DNA of 8,987 nucleotides from Actinomycetes bacterium. Its GTDB lineage: Bacteria > Actinomycetota > Actinomycetes > Actinomycetales > Dermabacteraceae. The stretch lies in contig JAEWEZ010000092.1 of the NCBI GenBank assembly GCA_023389045.1, forward strand, positions 1-8,987, read 5' to 3'. Positions 1-6,053 of this stretch are shown piece by piece (the first letter of the stretch is position 1; each line of letters begins with the position of its first letter). Under the pieces are notes generated by a model. The model searched no databases, was not told the origin of the DNA, and worked only from the letters and a program-made list of their open reading frames with translations. The position numbers and the translations under genes are program-made.

Positions 1-160
1 TCCAGATGCATCGCAGAAAGAACCGCCTGCTTATCAAGGCTTTGAGGGGCTAGTGGGCCACTGAGCTCCCGCTGCATCGACCTCGTAGACGCCGTTCCGC
101 TCCCAACCCCGCTACCGTGGCGATCACGGATCCTCCGGCTACCAACCCCAGGAGTGCACC

Positions 161-256
161 ATGGAGCGGACCTTCCGAAGCCCTGAGTCCCGCCACAACG
201 TTTTCTTCGCGGGCCCGCTGGTCATGCTCCCCGGCCCTTTTCTCGCGCAGGTATAA
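161..256 (+). CDS. Possible small protein, 31 aa, unknown function
   Basis: A short ORF starts with ATG at 161 and ends with TAA at 254-256. What supports it is a well-placed ribosome site: AGGAG at 150-154, six bases before the ATG. The product starts with a charged segment (MERTFRSPESRH) and continues with a hydrophobic stretch of about 19 residues (NVFFAGPLVMLPGPFLAQV) that might touch a membrane, though two prolines make a regular helix doubtful. I recognise no family. The ORF overlaps the start of a pentapeptide-like fragment in another frame, so it could be the 5' end of a frameshifted older gene rather than a gene of its own. Its support is one good ribosome site in a GC-rich background where short ORFs arise by chance. 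Confidence 0.25.
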   Translation: MERTFRSPESRHNVFFAGPLVMLPGPFLAQV

Positions 257-358
257 CGCCGCGGAAGTGAACGCCCTGATCCAGGCGCATCAGCAGTGGC
301 TGGCGACTCGAGGGCGGCGCTGACCAACGCTGACCAGTGCTGGGGCGCCCGGCGCTTC
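252..358 (+). pseudogene. Degraded fragment resembling a pentapeptide-repeat protein
   Basis: From 252 one plus-strand frame reads YNAAEVNALIQAHQQWLATR and ends at TGA 321-323. That pattern, a helix with AAEVNALIxAHxxWL, resembles the segment that often precedes the first repeats of bacterial pentapeptide-repeat proteins. Shifting frame at about 317 gives ALTNADQCWGARRF (317-358), which resembles the start of an A(D/N)Lxx repeat series. The two pieces are adjacent but out of frame, and the second soon becomes featureless, then stops at 419-421. This fits a truncated, frameshifted remnant. No start codon or ribosome site clearly belongs to it. The family resemblance comes from memory of the pattern, not an alignment, and a chance match in GC-rich DNA is possible. 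Confidence 0.28.
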
Positions 359-382
359 GTTCTGCGCCCGGCGCTTCGTTCT
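345..382. repeat. 19-bp perfect tandem duplication (two copies)
   Basis: The unit GCGCCCGGCGCTTCGTTCT occurs at 345-363 and again, identically, at 364-382, followed by two more matching bases. Each unit contains a small self-complementary core (GCGC CCG GCGC). It lies 18 bp beyond the selB stop codon on the 3' side. Just before it, a looser ten-base periodicity (GCTGACCA at 319-326 and 329-336) hints at local slippage. Two copies are too few to assign a function. Confidence 0.9.
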
Positions 383-399
383 GCATCCGTCGTCTCAGC

Positions 400-2187
400 T
401 CAGCGCACTACTTCGCGGTGAGTCCCATCCACGCGTCGTGTCCAGCCGCGGCCGTCCAGATGTTCCAGCAGCGGGATGGCAACGCGCCGCGTCGTGCCGA
501 GCGCCTGCCGCGCCTGTGAGGTGGTGAAGGGCTGCGGGAGGGCGGCCAGTTCACGCATGGCGAGGGCCGGGGCCGTCGGCAGCAGAATCACCCCGTCGTC
601 GAGTCGGAGCACTCGCCCCATGCGCTGGGCGGCGGCGAGTTCCCGTGCGCCCAGGCCCCACTGCGCGAGGTCTTCGGCTGTGGGGGCCGCGAGGGGCTCG
701 GCACGAAGCCGCGCCTCGAGCCGGGCAATCCCCTCTTCCGCCGCCCCGAGTCCCTGCTGCGAGGCCGGGTCGCGGAGCATCCCACCCTCATGCTGGAGCC
801 CGGAGGCGCGAACCACCGGCTCGATGAGTGCCGGGTCGGGAAGGTCCAGCAGATCACCGGCGGCTTTCAGCGGCAGTCCGGCAGCCAGCGGATGGGCGTC
901 CGCGTGGGCTCTCACCGCCTCGCGCAGCCGCGTCGTCCAGCGCGTGAGCGCCGAGCTATCAGCAAGCCAGTCGCCAATCCGCTGCGCGCCCTCAGGCAGG
1001 GGCTGCGGGATCTGCACCCCGCAGCGGACCAGGAAATCCTCACGAACGGCTCCCCGTCGGGACACCTCTACCTGCACGTCCCCACCCGTGGGAAGAGTCT
1101 CCAGGGTCTGTGCCCGTCGGGCCCCCTCGCCGCGCCGCGTGAGCGCCGGCGGATCCACGTCGAGTACCTGAACCCCGGCGTAGACGGCACGGGAACCTGA
1201 TCCGCGTAGGACCATCCTGTCCCCGACGCTGAGCGGAAGCGGCCGGTCCAACACCAACCGGGCGTGGGAGTCTCCGAGGGGACGCACGCGCGCGGGAACC
1301 GCCGCCGATCCCATATGCACCACGAGTTCTTCCGGTGCCTCCCCGAGGCTCTGCCCGGTTATCCCGCGCACATCAACGGTGTCGCTCAGATGCCAGGCAC
1401 CCGGCGTGAGCAGCGCATCCCCGCGCCCCACGCTCTCCGCGTCGATCCCTCGCAGATTCACGGCGGCGCGGGAGACCGGTTCGATCTGTTCGGCGGCGCC
1501 CCCGCGGCTTTGCAGGCCCCGCACCGTCACCTCGCGTCGTCCCTGCTCACCCACGAGTTCCAGACGGTCATCGCGGCGCAGGGTGCCGGCGGCAAGAGTG
1601 CCGGTCACCACCGTTCCTGCCCCCGAAATGGTGAAGGAACGGTCCACCCAGAGGCGCACGCGCTCGCTCGGGTCGGGCAGGCGGGCTGCGGAGACAAGCG
1701 CGTCCAGTGCCTCGCGCAGTTCCTGCATTCCGTCCCCGGTCACGGCGCTCACCGGGATCACCGGCGCCTGCGCGAGCCCGGTGCCGGCCAGCTGTGCCTG
1801 CACCTGCGCGGTGACCTCGCCGATGCGATCGGGAGCGAGGTCGGCGCGGGTGATGACCACGAGCCCCTGGTCGATGCCGAGGGCGGCGATGGCGTCACGG
1901 TGATCGGTGGATTGGGCCTGCCAGCCCTCATCGGCCGCAACCACGAAGCACACGATCGGGGCGGGCCCGATGCCGGCGAGCATATTGCCGAGGAATCGTT
2001 CATGCCCGGGCACGTCCACGAAGGAGACGCCCCGGCCGGAGGGCAGCTCGGTCCAGGCAAAGCCGAGGTCGATGGTCAGGCCACGGCGTTTTTCCTCCGC
2101 CCAGCGGTCCGGTTCAATGCCGGTGAGGGCGCGGATCAGGGTGGACTTGCCGTGATCGACATGCCCGGCAGTGGCGATGACCTGCAT
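400..2187 (-). CDS. selB: Selenocysteine-specific translation elongation factor SelB
   Basis: SelB is a GTPase that replaces EF-Tu for selenocysteyl-tRNA and brings it to ribosomes stalled at a UGA next to a SECIS hairpin in the mRNA. The 595-residue protein matches the usual length of about 590-630. Visible GTPase motifs are G1 GHVDHGKST (residues 8-16), the G2 region around RRGLTIDLGF (34-43), G3 DVPGHE (58-63), G4 TRAD (113-116, the family's T-K/R-x-D variant rather than NKxD) and G5-like SAVTG (147-151). EF-Tu-like beta-barrel domains follow (about 170-350). The C-terminal part (about 360-595) is the winged-helix region that binds SECIS RNA, ending in a clear last wing around TTSQARQALGTTRRVAIPLL. 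The ATG at 2187 is chosen because AGGAGG stands five bases upstream and MQVIATAGHVDHGKS is a canonical SelB start; an in-frame ATG 57 bases upstream lies within selA and adds only unrelated residues. The gene follows selA by ten bases. Confidence 0.97.
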   Translation of the reverse strand: MQVIATAGHVDHGKSTLIRALTGIEPDRWAEEKRRGLTIDLGFAWTELPSGRGVSFVDVPGHERFLGNMLAGIGPAPIVCFVVAADEGWQAQSTDHRDAIAALGIDQGLVVITRADLAPDRIGEVTAQVQAQLAGTGLAQAPVIPVSAVTGDGMQELREALDALVSAARLPDPSERVRLWVDRSFTISGAGTVVTGTLAAGTLRRDDRLELVGEQGRREVTVRGLQSRGGAAEQIEPVSRAAVNLRGIDAESVGRGDALLTPGAWHLSDTVDVRGITGQSLGEAPEELVVHMGSAAVPARVRPLGDSHARLVLDRPLPLSVGDRMVLRGSGSRAVYAGVQVLDVDPPALTRRGEGARRAQTLETLPTGGDVQVEVSRRGAVREDFLVRCGVQIPQPLPEGAQRIGDWLADSSALTRWTTRLREAVRAHADAHPLAAGLPLKAAGDLLDLPDPALIEPVVRASGLQHEGGMLRDPASQQGLGAAEEGIARLEARLRAEPLAAPTAEDLAQWGLGARELAAAQRMGRVLRLDDGVILLPTAPALAMRELAALPQPFTTSQARQALGTTRRVAIPLLEHLDGRGWTRRVDGTHREVVR

Positions 2188-2192
2188 GGAGT

Positions 2193-2200
2193 CCTCCTCA
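2193..2200 (-). promoter_or_regulatory. selB Shine-Dalgarno overlapping the selA stop codon
   Basis: On the minus strand this reads TGAGGAGG: TGA (2200-2198) is the selA stop, and AGGAGG (2198-2193) is a near-consensus ribosome site five bases before the selB ATG. Ribosomes finishing selA sit on the selB initiation site, so the two genes are probably translationally coupled. Confidence 0.85.
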
Positions 2201-3544
2201 GTCTGCCTTGCTTTGCGATGCTCCCGGCTGCTGCCCGGCCGCACGAATAGCCTCGATCAGCGCCTGCTCATCCTCCTCGGGGATGCAGCGCAGATCCACG
2301 AGGCACTGCCCGTCCCGCACCGTGGGAACCACCGCCGGCTGTCCGGTGCGAAGGCGCGGGGCGAGGTCGCCGGGGAGCGCGAGCGCCCAGCCCGGGAGCG
2401 GCACTTCGGCACCTCCCCCGCCGCCGACTCGCCCGTCGTGCTCCACCACCTGGCCACCTACCTGCGCGGCGAGCGCTTCGGTGCGTTTTTTGAGGGCTGA
2501 CGGGTCGGTGCGCAGCATGGCGAGTACCGGCGGGAGGGCCCCGTCGAGGGTCGCTTCGAGGGCGGCGAGGGTGAGTTTGTCGGCGCGGAAAGCCCGGGCG
2601 AGCGGATGTCGGGCAAGACGCGCGATGACCTCGGCGCGCCCCAGCATCACCCCGGCCTGCGGGCCGCCGAGGAGTTTGTCACCGCTGGCCACCACCACAT
2701 CGGCGCCGTCGCGCAGGGCTTGGGTGAGGTCGGGTTCCTCGGGGATCAGCGGTTCGGGGGCGAAGAGGCCGCTCCCGAGGTCCACGATCAGTGGGATACC
2801 GGCGGCGCGGCAAGACTCAGCGAGCTGCGCGACCGGCACCGACGAGGTGAATCCGGTGATGCGGTAGTTGGAGGCGTGAATGCGCAGCACCGCCGTCACT
2901 CCCGCGTCGATGGCCTGCGTGTAGTCCTGAAGGTGGGTGCGGTTGGTGGTTCCCACTTCCCGTAGACGGGTGCCGGTGGAGCAGATGAGATCCGGCAGAC
3001 GGAAACCCGCGCCGATCTCGATCAGTTCCCCGCGGGAGACGGCCACCTCCCCGGTGCCGGCGAGGACCGTGGTGGCGAGGGCTAGCGCGGCGGCCCCGTT
3101 ATTGACCACGAGGGCGTCCTCGGCGGCAGGGCAGGCGCGCAGGAGGGCTGCGCGGGCGCCGGCGCCACGGCGGGAGCGAGCCCCGGTGGGCAGGTCGAAC
3201 TCGACATCGGTGTATCCGGCGGCGTCGATCAGGGCTGCGCGGGCAGCCGGTGAGAGGGGCGCGCGCCCGAGGTTGGTGTGGATGATGACGCCGGTGGCGT
3301 TCAGGACGGGGCGTAGGGACGACGGGGTGGCGGCTCCAATGGCCGCGAGCACATCCTCGAGAACCTGCTCCGGGGCGATCTCCCCGCGTCGGGCCCGGTC
3401 CTGCGCCCGCGTAATGATGCCGCGCACCACCCGTTCACTCATCGCGGCGGAGGCTTGCGCGACCTCCTCGTGGGCGAGGATCCGGTCGGTGCGGGGGATG
3501 CGGCGCCGCGGGTCCTCCGCAGCCGCTGCCACGGGGTCGCTCAC
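2198..3544 (-). CDS. selA: L-seryl-tRNA(Sec) selenium transferase (selenocysteine synthase) SelA
   Basis: SelA is a PLP enzyme that converts seryl-tRNA-Sec to selenocysteyl-tRNA-Sec using selenophosphate. The 448-residue protein is close to the 463 of E. coli. The PLP lysine is K290 in SGDKLLGGPQAG, the family signature. Other recognisable blocks are PVLNATGVIIHTNLGRAPLS (79-98), ALVVNNGAAALAL (144-156), SRGELIEIGAGFRLPDL (170-186), REVGTTNRTHLQDY (195-208), RIHASNYRITGF (221-232) and VDLGSGL (254-260). The GTG at 3544 is chosen because AGGAG (3555-3551) stands six bases upstream and the N-terminal helical domain starts naturally there. The same frame stays open to 3781, but that would read through the tRNA gene. 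selA begins 26 bases after the 3' end of selC on the same strand and runs into selB, so the three probably share a transcript. Confidence 0.97.
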   Translation of the reverse strand: MSDPVAAAAEDPRRRIPRTDRILAHEEVAQASAAMSERVVRGIITRAQDRARRGEIAPEQVLEDVLAAIGAATPSSLRPVLNATGVIIHTNLGRAPLSPAARAALIDAAGYTDVEFDLPTGARSRRGAGARAALLRACPAAEDALVVNNGAAALALATTVLAGTGEVAVSRGELIEIGAGFRLPDLICSTGTRLREVGTTNRTHLQDYTQAIDAGVTAVLRIHASNYRITGFTSSVPVAQLAESCRAAGIPLIVDLGSGLFAPEPLIPEEPDLTQALRDGADVVVASGDKLLGGPQAGVMLGRAEVIARLARHPLARAFRADKLTLAALEATLDGALPPVLAMLRTDPSALKKRTEALAAQVGGQVVEHDGRVGGGGGAEVPLPGWALALPGDLAPRLRTGQPAVVPTVRDGQCLVDLRCIPEEDEQALIEAIRAAGQQPGASQSKAD

Positions 3545-3550
3545 TGAGGT

Positions 3551-3555
3551 CTCCT
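3551..3555 (-). promoter_or_regulatory. selA Shine-Dalgarno
   Basis: AGGAG on the minus strand lies six bases before the GTG at 3544. It decides the selA start in favour of this GTG over the long upstream open frame that overlaps the tRNA gene. Confidence 0.75.
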
Positions 3556-3570
3556 GGCGCGATAGACGAT

Positions 3571-3665
3571 TGGCGGAGGCGGACGGGAATCGAACCCGCC
3601 AGACCGAGATACTCGGTCTCACCGGTTTTGAAGACCGGGGCGCCCACCAGGACACGTACGCCTCC
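3571..3665 (-). tRNA. selC: tRNA-Sec, anticodon UCA
   Basis: This is the selenocysteine tRNA: 95 nt including an encoded CCA (3573-3571) after discriminator G, the same length as E. coli selC. Read on the minus strand, the 5' GGAGGCG pairs with CGCCTCC at the 3' end (7 bp). The D-arm has a 6-bp stem (GTGTCC/GGGCGC, two G-U pairs) and a 4-nt loop TGGT, typical of tRNA-Sec. The anticodon stem CCGGT/ACCGG closes loop CTTCAAA, with anticodon TCA at 3631-3629. A long variable arm forms a perfect 8-bp stem (AGACCGAG/CTCGGTCT) over loop TAT. The T-loop is TTCGATT on GCGGG/CCCGT. The usual eighth acceptor pair would be a T-C mismatch; instead G66 and C84 (tRNA numbering by position) can extend the T-stem, giving 7+6 and keeping 13 stacked pairs. 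It lies immediately upstream of selA. Confidence 0.97.
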
Positions 3666-3672
3666 ATCGGCC

Positions 3673-3678
3673 AACTTA
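3673..3678 (-). promoter_or_regulatory. Candidate -10 element for selC-selA-selB
   Basis: On the minus strand TAAGTT (TAnnnT) ends seven bases before the first base of mature tRNA-Sec, so a transcript would start at or very near the tRNA 5' end. The -35 region is poor: TTCGGG with a 19-bp spacer is the best match I find. The placement is sensible, but the sequence evidence is weak. Confidence 0.35.
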
Positions 3679-3759
3679 CCAGGCTCTCCCCCGCATTCCC
3701 GAACGGACGTGAGCAGCCGGGAGCACACGGAAGCCGGCATGTGCCCTCCCGCCCGTCCC

Positions 3760-3788
3760 TCGAAAACACCGCAGGCAACACCTACACT
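3760..3788 (+). promoter_or_regulatory. selD promoter, predicted leaderless transcript
   Basis: A -35-like TCGAAA (3760-3765, four of six consensus bases) and a -10 TACACT (3783-3788, fits TAnnnT) are separated by exactly 17 bp. The expected start, seven bases after the last T, falls on 3795, which is the A of the selD ATG. No Shine-Dalgarno is visible before that ATG. Together these suggest a leaderless mRNA, a common arrangement in actinomycetes. It lies back to back with the candidate selC promoter. Confidence 0.55.
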
Positions 3789-3794
3789 GCGGGC

Positions 3795-4814
3795 ATGGCC
3801 ACAGAGCAGAACACCCCCGTCGACCCCGCCCCCACCAGCATCCGTCTGACCGAAATGGCGAAGGGAGGCGGCTGCGCCTGCAAGATCCCGCCGGGTGAGC
3901 TGGAGGAAGCCGTTGCCGCGCTCTCGGGTCAGAAATTCGACTCGGTGATCGTGGGCCTCGATGACGGCGATGACGCCGCCGCCGTCCGGATCGCCGATGA
4001 CCTCGCGGTTCTCTCCACCGCGGACTTCTTCACCCCCGTGGTGGACAGCCCCTATGACTGGGGGCGCATTGCCGCCGCCAACGCCCTCTCCGACATTTAC
4101 GCCATGGGCGGCACCCCCGTCGTGGCGATCAACCTGGTGAGCTGGCCGCGCGATGTTCTCCCCTACGCCATGCTGCAAGAAGTGCTGCGCGGCGGCCTCG
4201 ATATCGCCCAGCAGGCCGGTGTGCCCGTTATCGGTGGGCACTCGATCGACGACCCCGAACCGAAATACGGCATGGCCGTGACCGGCACCGCGTACCCGGA
4301 TCGTCTGCTGCGCAATGATGCCGCCGAGGCGGGACTCCCCCTCACCCTGACCAAGCCGATCGGTGTGGGACTGCTGAACAACAGGCATAAGGCAACCGGT
4401 GAAGTCTCCACGGCAGCGATCGAGACCATGACCACCCTCAACCGGGAAGCGTCCGTGAAGGCCGTCGAGCTCGGGCTGCGGGCCGCCACCGATGTGACCG
4501 GCTTCGGGCTGCTCGGGCACCTCTTCAAGATGTGCCGCGCCTCCGGCGTGAGCGCCGTGATCACTAAGGATGCTGTGCCGCTTATTGACGGGGCAGCCGA
4601 GGCTCTCGCCGCCGGGCACATTTCCGGTGGCACCCGCCGCAATGCCGACTGGGTGCGCCCGCATGTGACGCTCGCCGAGGGCCGCACCGAAGAGGACCTG
4701 CTGCTTCTCGCGGATGCGCAGACCTCCGGTGGCCTGCTCGTGGCCGGGGAGATCCCGGGCTACCCGGTAATAGGTCACCTGGTGGAGGGCACGGGCACCA
4801 TCGAGGTGCGCTAA
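3795..4814 (+). CDS. selD: Selenide, water dikinase (selenophosphate synthetase) SelD
   Basis: SelD makes selenophosphate from selenide and ATP, the selenium donor for SelA (and for 2-selenouridine in tRNA where that pathway exists). The protein has 339 residues, against about 347 in E. coli. The catalytic motif GGGCACK holds C27 and K30, equivalent to E. coli Cys17 and Lys20; this is a Cys form, not one of the SelD proteins that themselves contain selenocysteine. Other PurM/AIR-synthase-like blocks are LSTADFFTPVVD (73-84), NALSDIYAMGG (96-106), VIGGHSI (145-151), DVTGFGLLGH (233-242) and DAQTSGGLL (307-315). The ATG at 3795 is chosen because it precedes the catalytic motif by the usual distance and sits exactly at the predicted transcription start; the frame is open far upstream but would cross the tRNA gene. 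It is divergent from selC-selA-selB and ends before a strong hairpin. Confidence 0.97.
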   Translation: MATEQNTPVDPAPTSIRLTEMAKGGGCACKIPPGELEEAVAALSGQKFDSVIVGLDDGDDAAAVRIADDLAVLSTADFFTPVVDSPYDWGRIAAANALSDIYAMGGTPVVAINLVSWPRDVLPYAMLQEVLRGGLDIAQQAGVPVIGGHSIDDPEPKYGMAVTGTAYPDRLLRNDAAEAGLPLTLTKPIGVGLLNNRHKATGEVSTAAIETMTTLNREASVKAVELGLRAATDVTGFGLLGHLFKMCRASGVSAVITKDAVPLIDGAAEALAAGHISGGTRRNADWVRPHVTLAEGRTEEDLLLLADAQTSGGLLVAGEIPGYPVIGHLVEGTGTIEVR

Positions 4815-4854
4815 GCCCCTGCGCTTCCAGGGCCGTCTCCGCTGTGTATCGGCC

Positions 4855-4893
4855 GACGGGGCCCCGCCGAGTCATCCTCGGCGGGGCCCCGTC
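4855..4893. terminator. Bidirectional hairpin between selD and the formate dehydrogenase operon
   Basis: A perfect 17-bp inverted repeat, GACGGGGCCCCGCCGAG (4855-4871) and its complement (4877-4893), closes over loop TCATC. It begins 41 bp after the selD stop and lies 39 bp beyond the end of the convergent operon, so it can serve both transcripts. There is no strong T-run; a weak one follows on the plus side (GTTGTGCCTGTCTTTG). GC-rich hairpins with poor T-tracts are common in high-GC bacteria. Confidence 0.85.
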
Positions 4894-4931
4894 GTTGTGC
4901 CTGTCTTTGCTGGGCAGTGGTGTTGTGGGGC

Positions 4932-6053
4932 TCAGCCCGCAGTGGTGATGGAGTCGTCGGTGATCCCCTTCGCGCGGCGTGCCGCCAGGCGCGCCTTCTG
5001 CGGCTCGATCACACGACGCGGATCCTTGACCGACTCAAGCCCCGCCTCCAGAACGCCGAAACGCGTCAGGGCCGACGCGCCCATCAGCGCGAGGCCACTG
5101 GCCACCGCAATCGCCCGCGACTTACGGGCAAAGAGCGCACCAATGCCCCCGGCGATCGCAAGGCGCTCGGCCCAGTGCATCATGTGGCCGGCATGCCCGG
5201 TCTCGAGCGGTTCCCGCTCCAGCGGATGCATGGCTTCCTTCAGACGATGCCCGAAGACGAGGTCACCCACCGTTCCGGCGACCGCCATGATCTGCGCCGG
5301 TTTCGTTTCCTCAATCGGGCAGGAGACCATCGCGGCGCCGCCTGCGGCGAGGCTCGCCGAGGAGACAAACAGGAAGGAGAGGTTGTCGCGGCCAGCCGCC
5401 CAGGTGGGCACGGCCGTGTCACCGAGCAGCGCGCCCGTGTAGGAGGCGAGCAGCGGGGCGAAGGCCGCCTGACCGGCAGCGGCCGGAGCTTCAGCAAGCT
5501 GCAGCAGGGGGCGCATCGGGCCGAGCGGCAGGCGCTCGCCCGTCAGTCGGTCAATCTCCAGGGTGCCGGTGGCACCCGCGAAAGTGCCGAAGGCCGAGAG
5601 GATCCACGTACCGAGGCTCATCGGGGAGGTGATCTTGACGGTGCGCATCATGTTGAGGAACCGGTCGGGACGACCGAGGTCCTCAATCAGCGCGACTGTG
5701 CCGAGGCCCAGCGCACCCAGGGCGAGCAGACGCGAGTTGCGACGCATGATCGGGCGGCCCGTGGCCATCGCACCGGCAGCCAGCAGGGAGGACCCACCGG
5801 CGAGGCCACCCAGGAACAGGTAGAGGGCAATCGGCTTCTCCCACGGCGGGGCCTTCACGACGGGGCGCCCGTAGTAGGAGGAGAACTGCATGTCGCCCAC
5901 GACCTGCATTTCGCGGGAGCCGTCCTCCGCGCCCGCTCCGCAGCGGCGCTTGCCGCCCTTGCGCCCGTCGGTATTCGCATCCTCGCCCTGCAGACGCTTC
6001 TTGCGTCGCTGGCCGGTGTTTTCCGGACGGTAGCTATCGAAGGGGTTCGTCAC
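4932..6053 (-). CDS. NrfD/PsrC-family membrane subunit of formate dehydrogenase
   Basis: This is probably the membrane subunit that passes electrons from the iron-sulfur subunit to the quinone pool. The 373-residue protein has about eight hydrophobic segments (roughly 75-97, 106-125, 144-163, 192-212, 225-245, 252-268, 295-309 and 312-330). It carries motifs I associate with NrfD/PsrC proteins: EDLGRPDRF (124-132) just after the second helix and SPMSLGTW (143-150) at the third. It is not the four-helix cytochrome b (FdnI) of E. coli formate dehydrogenase-N. About 70 mostly hydrophilic residues precede the first helix, including a lysine/arginine-rich stretch (16-37), longer than I expect. The GTG start at 6053 forms a GTGA overlap with the stop of the preceding gene and has GGAGG nine bases upstream; starts at M49 or M55 would also leave an intact membrane domain. 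Family confidence is high; the physiological electron acceptor is inferred. Confidence 0.88.
   Translation of the reverse strand: MTNPFDSYRPENTGQRRKKRLQGEDANTDGRKGGKRRCGAGAEDGSREMQVVGDMQFSSYYGRPVVKAPPWEKPIALYLFLGGLAGGSSLLAAGAMATGRPIMRRNSRLLALGALGLGTVALIEDLGRPDRFLNMMRTVKITSPMSLGTWILSAFGTFAGATGTLEIDRLTGERLPLGPMRPLLQLAEAPAAAGQAAFAPLLASYTGALLGDTAVPTWAAGRDNLSFLFVSSASLAAGGAAMVSCPIEETKPAQIMAVAGTVGDLVFGHRLKEAMHPLEREPLETGHAGHMMHWAERLAIAGGIGALFARKSRAIAVASGLALMGASALTRFGVLEAGLESVKDPRRVIEPQKARLAARRAKGITDDSITTAG

Larger units (their letters stand above)
1..399. other. Region without a confident gene, downstream of selB
   Basis: No complete, convincing protein gene is visible on either strand. The left edge has a short open stretch (2-64, plus strand) reading ...YQGFEGLVGH and ending in TGA at 62-64. 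It could be the C-terminus of a gene entering from outside, but a second plus-strand frame is also open here until TAG at 51-53, so I do not call it. A small inverted repeat (CCGTG, five bases, CACGG) lies at 115-129. The rest holds a possible 31-codon ORF, a pentapeptide-like remnant and a 19-bp tandem duplication, each listed separately. No strong hairpin followed by a T-run is seen for ending selB transcription. Confidence 0.5.

Noticed and set aside
2..64. C-terminal end of a gene entering from the left edge (...YQGFEGLVGH)
   Set aside because: Only 20 codons are visible, another plus frame is also open until 51-53, and I recognise no family; too little to call.
1264..2250. A 328-codon plus-strand frame opposite selB
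   Set aside because: It is an antisense shadow: selB motifs are unambiguous on the minus strand, and no ribosome site or recognisable domain supports the plus frame.
3716..3738. Weak inverted repeat (GCCGG ... CCGGC) between the divergent selC and selD promoters, as an operator
   Set aside because: A 5-bp stem over a 13-base gap is expected by chance in DNA this rich in G and C.
3545..3781. Longer selA with 79 extra N-terminal residues
   Set aside because: The extension would translate the tRNA-Sec gene. A GTG with AGGAG six bases upstream gives a normal-length SelA.
2937..3794. Longer selD with nearly 290 extra N-terminal residues
   Set aside because: The open frame passes through selA (antisense) and tRNA-Sec, and the ATG at 3795 coincides with a predicted transcription start and the usual SelD N-terminus.
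3873..3884. Possible selenocysteine in the SelD active site
   Set aside because: The codons at the GGGCACK motif are TGC, not TGA, so this SelD is the cysteine form.
3435..4778. A 447-codon minus-strand frame opposite selD that runs into the tRNA gene
   Set aside because: selD motifs are clear on the plus strand; the minus frame crosses the terminal part of selA and tRNA-Sec and has no protein signature.
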